Positions 7,884 to 14,833 of a stretch of 14,833 nucleotides of DNA are shown here, one piece after another. The notes below the pieces were generated by a model, which was given only the letters and a program-made list of their open reading frames with translations, did not search any database and was not told the DNA's origin. The position numbers were made by a program, and so were the translations under genes. Source of the DNA: DASYSA01 sp036003885 (lineage in GTDB: Bacteria > Acidobacteriota > Blastocatellia > UBA7656); NCBI GenBank assembly GCA_036003885.1, contig DASYSA010000682.1:1-14833 (forward strand), written 5' to 3'. Position 1 is the first letter of the stretch, and every line of letters starts with the position of its first letter.

Positions 7884-7911
7884 CGAATTGCGAATTGCGA
7901 ATTTCGAATTT
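7884..7911 (-). repeat. Heptamer repeat cluster, left member of an inverted pair
   Basis: Four contiguous heptamers, read on the minus strand as AAATTCG, AAATTCG, CAATTCG, CAATTCG. They lie just upstream of the ADOP ribosome-binding site, in its leader. The cluster at 8098-8132 is the same family in the opposite orientation, about 190 bp away. Confidence 0.85.
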
Positions 7912-8097
7912 CTAAATGCGCACTTCTATTCCTTGTACTTTCACTGGACCATCCTAACTCCATTGAGCGAGAACTTGCAGCCCACATCTTGTCAGGTCTC
8001 ACTTTAGACGGAGATACGACAGATTTCTTTCATTATTTTTGATCAGGCTCACCGAGTTGTGGATTCGGCACGTCACCGCATATATTTGAAATTCCGG

Positions 8098-8132
8098 AAA
8101 TTCGCAATTCGAAATTCGAAATTCGCAATTCT
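8098..8132 (+). repeat. Heptamer repeat cluster, right member of an inverted pair
   Basis: Five contiguous heptamers AAATTCG, CAATTCG, AAATTCG, AAATTCG, CAATTCT, with a related half-unit at 8088-8094 around a TTCCGGAA core. The last unit overlaps the stop codon (8131-8133) of the class-V PLP enzyme by 2 nt, so the repeat abuts coding sequence. Together with 7884-7911 it brackets a 186-bp interval with no gene. Confidence 0.85.
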
Positions 8133-9309
8133 ATTTCAGCATTCTCGCGAGCACCTCGCAGAACCGATCCACCTCCTCTTCGCTGTTGTAGTAGTGCACC
8201 GATGCCCGCACAACGCTCCCCAGGCCTCGCCTCGCCATATCGAGCCGGGTGAAACGCAACGGCGAAGTCCACACGTTTATCTTCTCGGCGTTGAGCTCCC
8301 GCCGAATCTCTTCGGGCTCTATTCCCTCGGTGGTAAAGCTGACGATCCCACATTGCTGCTCGCCAATGTCTCGCACAGTCACGCCCGGTATCCCGCGGAG
8401 CCCGTCGCGCAGAGAGCTCGCGAGGCCAGCGACGCGAGGCCATATATTCTCCAGGCCCCATTCTAATGCATAGTCGATGGCCACTCCGAGCCCTATCTTG
8501 CCGGCGTAGTTCCCCTCCCAGTTCTCGAATCGCCGCGCATCCGGCCGAATCACATATTCATCTTGCGACACCCAATCCGCGGCATGAAGGTCGAGCAGCA
8601 CTGGTTCGAGGCGGTTGATTACGCTCTTCCTGACGAAAAGGAAACCGGTCCCGCGCGGGCCTCGAAGATACTTGCGCCCGGTAGCGGACAACATATCGCA
8701 GCCGATCTCATCTATATTGATCGGCAACTGGCCAACAGATTGACAGGCGTCCAGCAGGTAGAGAATCCCCGCGTCGCGGGCGACCTTACCCACCTCGGCA
8801 GCCGGATTGACCAGTCCCCCGTTTGTCGGCACGTGAGTGATCGAGATCAGCTTAACCTTCTCGTCGATTGCGTTCCGGAGGGCTTCGATCGAGATCTGGC
8901 CGTACTCGTCATCGGGTATTGCTTCGACACGGGCGCCCGTCTTACGAGCGACCTGCAGGTAGGCGATGTAGTTGCTGGCGTATTCTGCTTCCGCGGTGAG
9001 AATCCGGTCTCCGGGGCCCAGAGGGAGAGAGTAGAACGCCATGTCCCAGGCGCGCGTGGCATTCTCGACGACCGCCACTTCCTCGCGGCTACAGCCGATC
9101 AGTGAGGCAATCGAATCGTAGACGTGCTCGACGGCATCGTGCGATTGGACTTCCGCTTCATAAGCCCCGATCTCCGCCTCTAATTGAAGGTGTGCCGTGA
9201 CAGCGTCGAGCACGTGCTGAGGCATCAACCCTGCCCCCGCATTGTTGAAGTGAACCACGTTTTGGCAGCCCGGCGTCTCGCGGCGGGCGCGTGATAGATC
9301 GAAACTCAT
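8131..9309 (-). CDS. Class-V-fold PLP-dependent enzyme (cysteine desulfurase/EgtE-like)
   Basis: 392 residues of fold-type I. The pattern is complete: HFNNAGAG near the N-terminus, ENATRAWD (82-89) for cofactor phosphate, H159 in SITHVPTNGG stacking on PLP, D188 in LLDACQSVGQ pairing with the pyridine nitrogen, and the Schiff-base lysine K213 in GRKYLRGPRGTGF. R368 in RASVHYYNS would bind the substrate carboxylate. The loop that holds the catalytic Cys in CsdA/SufS desulfurases reads INVWTSPLRFT here, without Cys. Persulfide-forming desulfurase activity is thus unlikely; a C-S lyase (EgtE-like), epimerase or other class-V reaction is more plausible. Which one cannot be decided from sequence. 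It lies 18 nt downstream of the E1 dehydrogenase gene on the same strand, with no good ribosome-binding site, so it is probably cotranscribed and coupled. Confidence 0.87.
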   Translation of the reverse strand: MSFDLSRARRETPGCQNVVHFNNAGAGLMPQHVLDAVTAHLQLEAEIGAYEAEVQSHDAVEHVYDSIASLIGCSREEVAVVENATRAWDMAFYSLPLGPGDRILTAEAEYASNYIAYLQVARKTGARVEAIPDDEYGQISIEALRNAIDEKVKLISITHVPTNGGLVNPAAEVGKVARDAGILYLLDACQSVGQLPINIDEIGCDMLSATGRKYLRGPRGTGFLFVRKSVINRLEPVLLDLHAADWVSQDEYVIRPDARRFENWEGNYAGKIGLGVAIDYALEWGLENIWPRVAGLASSLRDGLRGIPGVTVRDIGEQQCGIVSFTTEGIEPEEIRRELNAEKINVWTSPLRFTRLDMARRGLGSVVRASVHYYNSEEEVDRFCEVLARMLK

Positions 9310-9327
9310 AGATGGCGCTGACAGGCG

Positions 9328-11388
9328 TCAATACTGTGCAAGCTCGAGCGCCTTACGAAAGACGTCCTCCACTTGCGGCAGCATCGCGCGCTCCAGAACC
9401 TTCGCGAACGGCACCGGACAATACTTCGACCCGACTCGCAGGATCGGCCCGTCGAGGCAATCGAAACATTGCTCGGCAACCTGGGCGGCGATCTCGCCGC
9501 CAAATCCACCAAAGACTTTGTCCTCGTGCGCGATCAGAAGCTTCGAGGTCTTGCGAACCGAGTTCACCACCGCTTCCATATCCAGCGGCACGAGGGTCCG
9601 CAGATCGATGACTTCGGCTTCGACGCCGTGCTCATCCTTCAACTGGGTCGCAGCGCGCAGGCTCCAGTGAACCGCCGTACCGTACGAGACTATTGTGAGG
9701 TCGGTCCCTTCACGCCTAATTCGCGCTTTCCCAAAAGGAATCTCGTAGTTCTCGCCCGGATTGGGCGCTTTAGCGAATACCTGGTTGTAGAGGTACTTCG
9801 GTTCGAGGAAGAACGTGATGCCGCGACTGCGCATCGCGTGGCGAAGCAGACCGGCTGCATCATCGGCGAAAGCCGGCGTGATTACGCGGAGGCCGGGCAG
9901 CGTGGCGAAAGTAGCTTCGAGATTCTGTGAATGATAGAGCCCGCCGCCGATGTAGCCGCCCGAAGCGAGCCTGGCCACGATGTTGGGTACAAACTGACCG
10001 TTCGAGCGGTAGTAGTCATGTGAAGTGTCGACTATCTGTTCCATTGCAGGCCACAGATAGTCCGCGAACTGGGCGGCTTCGATTACCACCCAGATGTCGT
10101 CCCGGAAGCGGGAGAAACCATTGGCGGTGCCGACGATGAAGTCTTCCGCGATCGGCGCATTGAAGACCCGACTCGGACCGAACTCCTGTTGCATTCCCTT
10201 GGTCACGCTGAACACGCCGCCCTTCTCTTTGGACGCGACGTCCTGGCCCCAGAGGAAGGTGTTCGGATTGCGGCGAAACTCCTGCTTCAGTGTCTGGTTG
10301 ATCGCGTTGAGGAGGGTGATCGGCGGACCTTCTTCGGCAATCATCGCACCTGACGCCACTTTGGACTCTTCCGGCGTCACGAACTGCATCACGGTTGCCG
10401 GATCCGGATCGTCCGCCGCCTCGGCCCTGTCGGCAGACTCGGAGACGATCGACTTATTCTCTTCTTCGATCGAGAGCAGAGTGACTTCCCCTACTCCTTC
10501 CACGTTGAGCAGATGCAACTTCAATCGCTCGTATGGATCATAGGTGCGCACTTCGGCGAGCTCCTCTACGGTTCGATACGCCTCGTGCCGGTCGGAATTC
10601 GAGTGCGCGTTTATTCGCTCGCAGAAGGCGTGTATCAGGACTGGCCCGCCTCGGGCCTTAACCAGATCGACTGCTCGCTCCATCGCACTCGCCGAATCGA
10701 ACGGGTTCGTCCCGTCACAGTTAATGATGGTGAGGCCGCGCAGTCCTCGATAGTTATCCGAAACGATTGGATTCGCAGTCTGATCGCTAACCGGCACTGA
10801 GATGCCGTAGCCGTTGTTCTGGACGACAAAGATGACCGGCAGTCCTTCGCGGCTCGCGCCGTTGAGCGCCTCGAACACATATCCTTCGGAGCAGGACGAC
10901 TCGCCCTCGCTGCAAAAGACGACTGCATCCGAGTCGTAGTACTTGACGGCCCGGCCCAGTCCGGCCGCATGCTGAGCGTGGTTGCCGGTTGCCGACGAGA
11001 CGCTCCAGATCCCGATCGAGATCTTTGCGAAATGGTTGCTCATATGGCGGCCGCCGCCGGCAACATCGGCCGCCTTCGATAGGCCGTTCAGTATGATCTC
11101 GAAGGGCGTGATTCCCGCTGCCAGCGTCGTCAGCATGTCGCGGTAGTAAGGGAACATATAATCTTTGTTAGGCCTGAAGGCCAGGCCCAGGGCAACTTGA
11201 ATCCCATCGTGTCCGGCGTGAGAGGCGTGGTAGGACCAGCCCTTCGCCTGCCGGAGATAGTTCCGCGCTTTGTCATCAAGCAATCTGCCAAGGTGAATTA
11301 ATCGGTACCACTCGAGCTGTCTCTCAATCGGAACCATTCCCGCAGTATCAGCCAGTGGTTTGTAAGGAAGCTGGGCAATCGCACTCAT
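9328..11388 (-). CDS. Fused alpha/beta 2-oxoacid dehydrogenase E1 component
   Basis: 686 residues. The alpha half (~20-300) carries the thiamine-diphosphate fold: HASHAGHDG, FPYYRDM, GGGRHMSNHF, and the cofactor motif from SEG (160-162) to QNNGYGIS (N191-N192). A low-complexity linker (~300-350, acidic) joins the beta half (~355-686). That half has AEDFIVG with the cofactor-activating Glu (E415), AAQFADYLWPAMEQIV, the YHSQ (H486) site and a C-terminal transketolase domain (LTIVSYGTAV, IDLRTLVPLD, HED). It would decarboxylate a branched-chain or related 2-oxoacid and hand the acyl group to a lipoyl E2. No E2 or E3 gene is in the window. The metal-binding Asp of the usual GDG motif is Glu here. 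ATG 11388 has a weak AGAGGA 11 nt upstream. First gene of a two-gene operon. Confidence 0.92.
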   Translation of the reverse strand: MSAIAQLPYKPLADTAGMVPIERQLEWYRLIHLGRLLDDKARNYLRQAKGWSYHASHAGHDGIQVALGLAFRPNKDYMFPYYRDMLTTLAAGITPFEIILNGLSKAADVAGGGRHMSNHFAKISIGIWSVSSATGNHAQHAAGLGRAVKYYDSDAVVFCSEGESSCSEGYVFEALNGASREGLPVIFVVQNNGYGISVPVSDQTANPIVSDNYRGLRGLTIINCDGTNPFDSASAMERAVDLVKARGGPVLIHAFCERINAHSNSDRHEAYRTVEELAEVRTYDPYERLKLHLLNVEGVGEVTLLSIEEENKSIVSESADRAEAADDPDPATVMQFVTPEESKVASGAMIAEEGPPITLLNAINQTLKQEFRRNPNTFLWGQDVASKEKGGVFSVTKGMQQEFGPSRVFNAPIAEDFIVGTANGFSRFRDDIWVVIEAAQFADYLWPAMEQIVDTSHDYYRSNGQFVPNIVARLASGGYIGGGLYHSQNLEATFATLPGLRVITPAFADDAAGLLRHAMRSRGITFFLEPKYLYNQVFAKAPNPGENYEIPFGKARIRREGTDLTIVSYGTAVHWSLRAATQLKDEHGVEAEVIDLRTLVPLDMEAVVNSVRKTSKLLIAHEDKVFGGFGGEIAAQVAEQCFDCLDGPILRVGSKYCPVPFAKVLERAMLPQVEDVFRKALELAQY

Positions 11389-11944
11389 TATCTGTCTGTC
11401 CTCTCGTTCGTGCTATGTTGTTTTACCATATGGTCTTAGCGCCCCTGGTTCGCTCGCCGCCCTTGCTCGCACAAAACAAAGCAAGGGTGGGCTTATTCTA
11501 TCGACGATGCCTATGTGAGGGCCAAGGCGTTCTTGCAAGTTAAGATTATACAGGGCCGCCAGGCTAACGTCGCACAACTTCGGGAATCGCAACTTTTCGC
11601 GGCTGGCGAAAGTTAGCCAGCGATCTCAATTAGCACCTTGCACCGGCACGAAGGCCCGGACACGCCAGAGCCGGTCGGCGCCAGGTCAACTCGCCCCGAC
11701 CTTTCTGTTCAGTCTGAAACTGTAGTATAAGTGTGTCGATGGTTAACAGTATGGAACCGCCGATAGGCCAAAACTCCTCGCGGGGGAAGTCAACAATCCA
11801 CGTGAGCCGATTAATCAATGGCGGACTATTCTTGAGTTCAATGACGAGCAGCTCGGGCCATTTCAAGAGCTGAGAGGCGACCTGGATCAAATAACACCCC
11901 GGTTCTACTTCGGGGCTGTTCGTAACTCTATGGAGTAAAGCAAA
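11389..11944. other. 556-nt gap between divergent genes, with small dyads
   Basis: No convincing gene. Visible structures are a perfect 10-bp palindrome ACCATATGGT (11425-11434), 36 nt upstream of the E1 start; an 8-bp stem CCCTTGCT / AGCAAGGG (11460-11467 with 11480-11487, 12-nt loop); a 6-bp stem GCTGGC / GCCAGC (11602-11607 with 11616-11621); and a hairpin at 11893-11920. None has a T-run, so they are not typical intrinsic terminators. Promoters for both E1 and the small plus-strand gene must lie here, but I see no unambiguous -35/-10 pair. Confidence 0.5.
11893..11920 (+). promoter_or_regulatory. Leader hairpin before the small helical protein gene
   Basis: AACACCCCG (11893-11901) pairs with CGGGG plus TGTT (11911-11920) with one bulged C, leaving a 9-nt loop. 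It ends 11 nt before the GGAG at 11932-11935 that precedes GTG 11945, so it would sit at the 5' leader of that gene. A regulatory role is only a possibility. Confidence 0.35.
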
Positions 11945-12136
11945 GTGAGCGATCATCTGGTCGTACATTCAGTTAAGCTTCGCGAGGAAAGCCAGCTGCT
12001 CATCAAGAAGACTCGAGAACTCTGTGAGACAAGCCGCCACCTCCGAGCGACCTCTAAGTCAATTCGTCAAGCACTCAAGGCATTCAAGAGTCGGTCAGCA
12101 CTTCAGGGACGGTGTTCTGCTCCTCCGAAATCGTGA
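11945..12136 (+). CDS. Small helical (coiled-coil-like) protein of unknown function
   Basis: 63 residues. After a short N-terminus, residues ~11-50 are almost entirely helix-forming, with regular charged and leucine spacing (KLREESQLL, KKTRELCETSRHL, KSIRQALKAFK), suggesting one amphipathic or coiled-coil helix. The C-terminal 12 residues are polar. I recognise no family. GTG 11945 has GGAG at 11932-11935, 9 nt upstream, which favours it over the overlapping minus-strand frame that has no ribosome-binding site. Small basic heptad-rich proteins of this kind are easy to miss. It is probably cotranscribed with the next small gene, 125 nt further on, but the gap leaves that open. Confidence 0.5.
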   Translation: MSDHLVVHSVKLREESQLLIKKTRELCETSRHLRATSKSIRQALKAFKSRSALQGRCSAPPKS

Positions 12137-12248
12137 CACCGATCTCGCCAGATGGCCAAATTGGAAATCTTCAGTGGAATACGCCGATCTGCCAAGGCCC
12201 CTGAGTTGGCTGCCTTACCAGATCCGCACCTTTCTTTTTCGAGCCGAT

Positions 12249-12254
12249 GGGAGG
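12249..12254 (+). promoter_or_regulatory. Shine-Dalgarno deciding the start at 12262
   Basis: GGGAGG, 7 nt before ATG 12262. It overlaps the upstream in-frame ATG at 12247, which therefore is unlikely to be the start. Confidence 0.65.
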
Positions 12255-12261
12255 AACGAGC

Positions 12262-12561
12262 ATGGCAGACCCCGCACTTACTTTGGAGCAGGTTGTTGAT
12301 TATTGCCAGGAACACGAACTGCTCCTTAGGCTTCTTGGTATCGCCGAGGCCGAGATCATACATCACAACGCAGCAGTGCATTCACGGACGGATGAGAACT
12401 ATCAGCGGAAAGCAGTAGACGACAATACGCGCAAAGCGATAGACGAACTTGTCCGTATCGGGATTTTGAGGGAGGAACTCAATCAAGACAAAAGATCCCT
12501 CTTTCCCGGCGAGTCATGGAGTGACAGAATCGCCATCCTGCGTGCGCGGGAGGATCCATAG
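12262..12561 (+). CDS. Hypothetical small acidic helical protein
   Basis: 99 residues from ATG 12262 (beginning MADPALTLEQ). An in-frame ATG at 12247 would add five residues, but the strong GGGAGG lies between the two and sets the later one. The protein is predicted almost wholly helical: LEQVVDYCQEHELLLRLLGIAEAEIIHH, then a polar linker, then DDNTRKAIDELVRIGIL, then an acidic C-terminus. No signal peptide, membrane segment or catalytic motif is seen, and I do not recognise the family. The EAEIIHHN stretch could hint at a metal site but this is weak. It ends 37 nt before the convergent RND pump gene, with no terminator visible in between. Frame choice rests on the ribosome-binding site and protein-like composition. 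Confidence 0.65.
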   Translation: MADPALTLEQVVDYCQEHELLLRLLGIAEAEIIHHNAAVHSRTDENYQRKAVDDNTRKAIDELVRIGILREELNQDKRSLFPGESWSDRIAILRAREDP

Positions 12562-12598
12562 ACCTGGCCGAAGCAGTTGATCCCCCGGACCTCATGAC

Positions 12599-14833
12599 TT
12601 ATTGACCGGCAGCTCTGGCAACATCGCGACGCAGGAGACCATAGACTGTTGGAGTCACTATTAGCGAAAGGAGGAGCGCGAAGGCGAGACCACCAATGAC
12701 CGCAATGGCAAGCGGCTGTAACATCTCTGCTCCGGATCCCAGAGCCAGCGCCAGTGGAAGCATCCCAAGCATAGCTGCAAGCGATGTCATGAGCACCGGG
12801 CGAAAGCGACGACGACCCGATCTCATTAACGCCTCTCTGAGCGTATCGCCCGCCGCAAAATGCTCTTCCACCGCATCAAGCATCAGTATCCCATTCTTGG
12901 CCACGATGCCGATTACCATGATCATTCCCATCAGCGAAACGACGTTGAGCGTCGTCCGCGTAATGAATAGCGCGGCAAGAACTCCACCCAGCGCCAGTAT
13001 CGCTCCGGTCATGATCGCTATCGGGTGAGAAAACGAACGGAACTCGATTAAGAGAGTGACGAAGACCAGAGCGACTGCAAGCCCCAGGGCCAGCATGAGT
13101 TCGCGGAAGCTCGATTGCTGCTCTCGGTACAGCCCGCCATACTCGACGGTCATTCCCGGCGGAAGCTTTACATCCTTCTCCAGTTTCGCCTTGATCGCAT
13201 TAATGGCACTGCCCAGATCGCTGCCTGATAGCCTCGCCGTCACGGCCACGGTTGTGCGCAGTCCGTCGCGTTTAATCTCCGTTTGGCCCTTGTCGTACTC
13301 AACATCCGCCACCTGATCGAGTCGAAAGAGACTGTTCTTTGAAGCCGACCGAATTTGAAGGGATTTCAACACGTCCAAAGAGTCCCTGGCACTCGCCGGG
13401 AGAACCACCCGAACGGTGATGAGCCGGCCCTGCTGCAGAATGGAAGAGGTCGGGTCTCCGGTCATAGCAACAGCGACGGTGTTTGCTATGTCGGTTGCCG
13501 TCACGCCAAGCTGGGCGGCGCGCTGCGGATCGACCTTGAAGGTAACCGCGGGACCGCTGATAACCACGCCAGGCGAGATATCCACCACTCCCGAAACGTG
13601 CTCGATCGCCGCCGCGACCTCCTCGGCTTTTCGGTGAAGCGCCGCAGTGTCCTCGCTGAACAGCTTGATTTCGATCGGTTCGGGAGAACTGATCAGATCC
13701 CCGACAAGGTCGGCGAGTATGCCGGGAAACTCGATCGGATCCAGGCTCGGCTCCGCGGACGCAATCTGCTTCCGCAGATCATCTATCACTTCCGGGGTTG
13801 GCCGCTTGCGGTCGTGCCTCAACTTCACCAGGAAGTCCCCGGTGTTGGGCTCGGTGATTGACAACCCGAGCTGCAGACCTGTGCGACGTGAATAACTCTC
13901 GACTTCAGGGGTGTCCTTCAACATCTCCTCGACGTGCCTCAGAATCCGATCAGTCTCCGTAAGGGACGTACCCGCCGGAGTAAAGTAATCCAGCACGAAC
14001 GCTCCCTCGTCAAACTCAGGCAGGAACTCCGAGCCCAACCCTCGGTACAGCACGTAAGACAGGACAATCACGCCGAGGCATACAACGAGAACCATCTTCG
14101 CGTTCTCCAGAGCCTTCCCAAGCAGCCACTCGTACCGCCTCACAATCGCTCCCAGTATGCGGCCGTGATGGACTTCTTCATTCTCAGGTTCGCCCTCACC
14201 GCTTTCTTTCGCAGACCCGTCCTTGGCGAGGCTGGTCCGCTTGACCTTCAAGAAGAATTGGCCAAGCACGGGTGTGAAAGAGAGCGCGAGAACAAGCGAA
14301 GTGAGCAGCGCGACCGCCATCGTGAGCGCGAGCGAGCGAAAGAATACACCCGTCACACCCGTGAGCAGCGCGAGCGGCAAGAAGACTACGACAGGGGTGA
14401 CTGTTGAGCCAATGATGGGAACCGTGATTTCGGACACCGCCGACTGAACAGCTTCTCGTCGCGATTGGCCGCGCGCAATATGCGTGTAGATGTTCTCCAC
14501 GACAACGATCGCGTCGTCTATGACCAGCCCGATTGCAGCCGCCACCCCGCCGAGAGTCATCAGGTCGAAGCTCAATCCGGCAAGCCACATCGCTACGAAG
14601 GTCGCGAGCAACGTCACCGGGATTACCAGGGACGCCACAAACGTCGCGCCCCAGTTGCGCAAAAAGCCGTAGAGGATGGCAACCGATAAGACAAGCCCAA
14701 TGAGAATCGAATCGCGAACAGAGTTGATCGATTCGCGCACCAGAAGCGACTGATCATAAAAAGGAGCGACCTTCACATCGCGCGGAAGCTGCGAGCGCAT
14801 CGTGTCCAATTCCGCTCGCACCTCGTCGACTAC
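12599..14833 (-). CDS. RND efflux permease, C-terminal ~745 residues (5' end outside window)
   Basis: The frame stays open to the right window edge (VVDEVRAELDTM precedes the first in-frame GTG at 14821), so about 290 N-terminal residues of a usual ~1040 are missing. Visible parts are TM2-TM6 with the proton-relay pair DD in GLVIDDAIVVVEN (bases 14513-14518), a second large periplasmic porter/docking domain, then TM7-TM12. The relay Lys appears in VAKNGILML (codon 12896-12898). All three key proton-translocation residues visible in AcrB-type pumps are thus present. The porter region (VKLFSEDTAALHRKAEEVAAAIEHVSGV) somewhat recalls CzcA-type heavy-metal pumps, while the DD pair is HAE1-like, so the substrate class is undecided. 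A periplasmic adaptor gene would be expected upstream, beyond the edge; no adaptor or outer-membrane channel gene is in the window. Confidence 0.93.
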   Translation of the reverse strand, partial: VVDEVRAELDTMRSQLPRDVKVAPFYDQSLLVRESINSVRDSILIGLVLSVAILYGFLRNWGATFVASLVIPVTLLATFVAMWLAGLSFDLMTLGGVAAAIGLVIDDAIVVVENIYTHIARGQSRREAVQSAVSEITVPIIGSTVTPVVVFLPLALLTGVTGVFFRSLALTMAVALLTSLVLALSFTPVLGQFFLKVKRTSLAKDGSAKESGEGEPENEEVHHGRILGAIVRRYEWLLGKALENAKMVLVVCLGVIVLSYVLYRGLGSEFLPEFDEGAFVLDYFTPAGTSLTETDRILRHVEEMLKDTPEVESYSRRTGLQLGLSITEPNTGDFLVKLRHDRKRPTPEVIDDLRKQIASAEPSLDPIEFPGILADLVGDLISSPEPIEIKLFSEDTAALHRKAEEVAAAIEHVSGVVDISPGVVISGPAVTFKVDPQRAAQLGVTATDIANTVAVAMTGDPTSSILQQGRLITVRVVLPASARDSLDVLKSLQIRSASKNSLFRLDQVADVEYDKGQTEIKRDGLRTTVAVTARLSGSDLGSAINAIKAKLEKDVKLPPGMTVEYGGLYREQQSSFRELMLALGLAVALVFVTLLIEFRSFSHPIAIMTGAILALGGVLAALFITRTTLNVVSLMGMIMVIGIVAKNGILMLDAVEEHFAAGDTLREALMRSGRRRFRPVLMTSLAAMLGMLPLALALGSGAEMLQPLAIAVIGGLAFALLLSLIVTPTVYGLLRRDVARAAGQ

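Noticed and set aside
11602..11621. Intrinsic terminator
   Set aside because: Stem is only 6 bp and no T-run follows on either strand.
11740..11874. 44-residue plus-strand frame starting ATG 11740
   Set aside because: Short, no clear Shine-Dalgarno, low-complexity Ser-rich composition; probably chance.
11893..11920. T-arm-like tRNA fragment (GGTTCTACTTC in a GC stem)
   Set aside because: The loop lacks the required purine after TTC, and there is no acceptor stem, anticodon arm or CCA around it.
11630..11968. 112-residue minus-strand reading frame in the E1 upstream gap
   Set aside because: No ribosome-binding site, no recognisable domain, and its start overlaps a plus-strand frame that does have GGAG. 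Not excluded absolutely, but not supported.
12152..12418. 88-residue plus-strand frame overlapping the 12262 gene
   Set aside because: It lacks a ribosome-binding site and its downstream part is a frame shadow of the better-supported gene.

Overview
The window looks like a chromosomal segment of a Gram-negative bacterium, most likely an Acidobacteriota (possibly Blastocatellia-like) genome or metagenome bin. The main pointer is an 821-residue duplicated MacB/FtsX permease with no ATPase beside it, the architecture known as the acidobacterial duplicated orphan permease (ADOP). An RND efflux pump points to an outer membrane, and a fused alpha/beta ketoacid dehydrogenase E1 fits. The lineage is an inference from gene content; there is no rRNA or other phylogenetic marker here.

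Layout: (1) 3-3104, plus strand: a tightly packed four-gene operon whose neighbouring genes overlap by 4 nt at all three junctions. It runs from a DUF4922 HIT/GalT-like protein (5' end off the window), to a SpoIID/LytB-domain protein without a signal peptide, to a secreted lipocalin-like + DUF3224 fusion, to a DUF1330 protein. (2) 3111-4067, minus: a DHH/DHHA1 phosphoesterase, convergent with the operon. (3) 4068-4285: a divergent gap holding a long hairpin built from heptamer repeats. (4) 4286-5383, plus: the AmrS-type radical SAM enzyme, without its AMMECR1 and MEMO partners. (5) 5394-7859, minus: the ADOP permease. (6) 7860-8130: a gap bracketed by two inverted clusters of the same heptamer family. 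(7) 8131-11388, minus: a two-gene operon of fused E1 dehydrogenase followed by a class-V PLP enzyme. (8) 11389-11944: 556 nt with no convincing gene but several small dyads. (9) 11945-12561, plus: two small unknown genes. (10) 12599-14833, minus: the C-terminal 70 percent of an RND efflux permease that runs off the right edge.

Functional reading: most genes are cell-envelope or housekeeping accessory functions and there is no sign of phage, transposase, toxin-antitoxin or CRISPR. The best candidate for something undescribed is the DUF4922-SpoIID couple. It is a nucleotide-sugar phosphorylase-like fold translationally coupled to a SpoIID-domain protein that, unlike the classical peptidoglycan-acting members, has no export signal. 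The second is the heptamer repeat family ([A/C]AAT[T/G]CG), which forms one compact hairpin and one MITE-like inverted pair.
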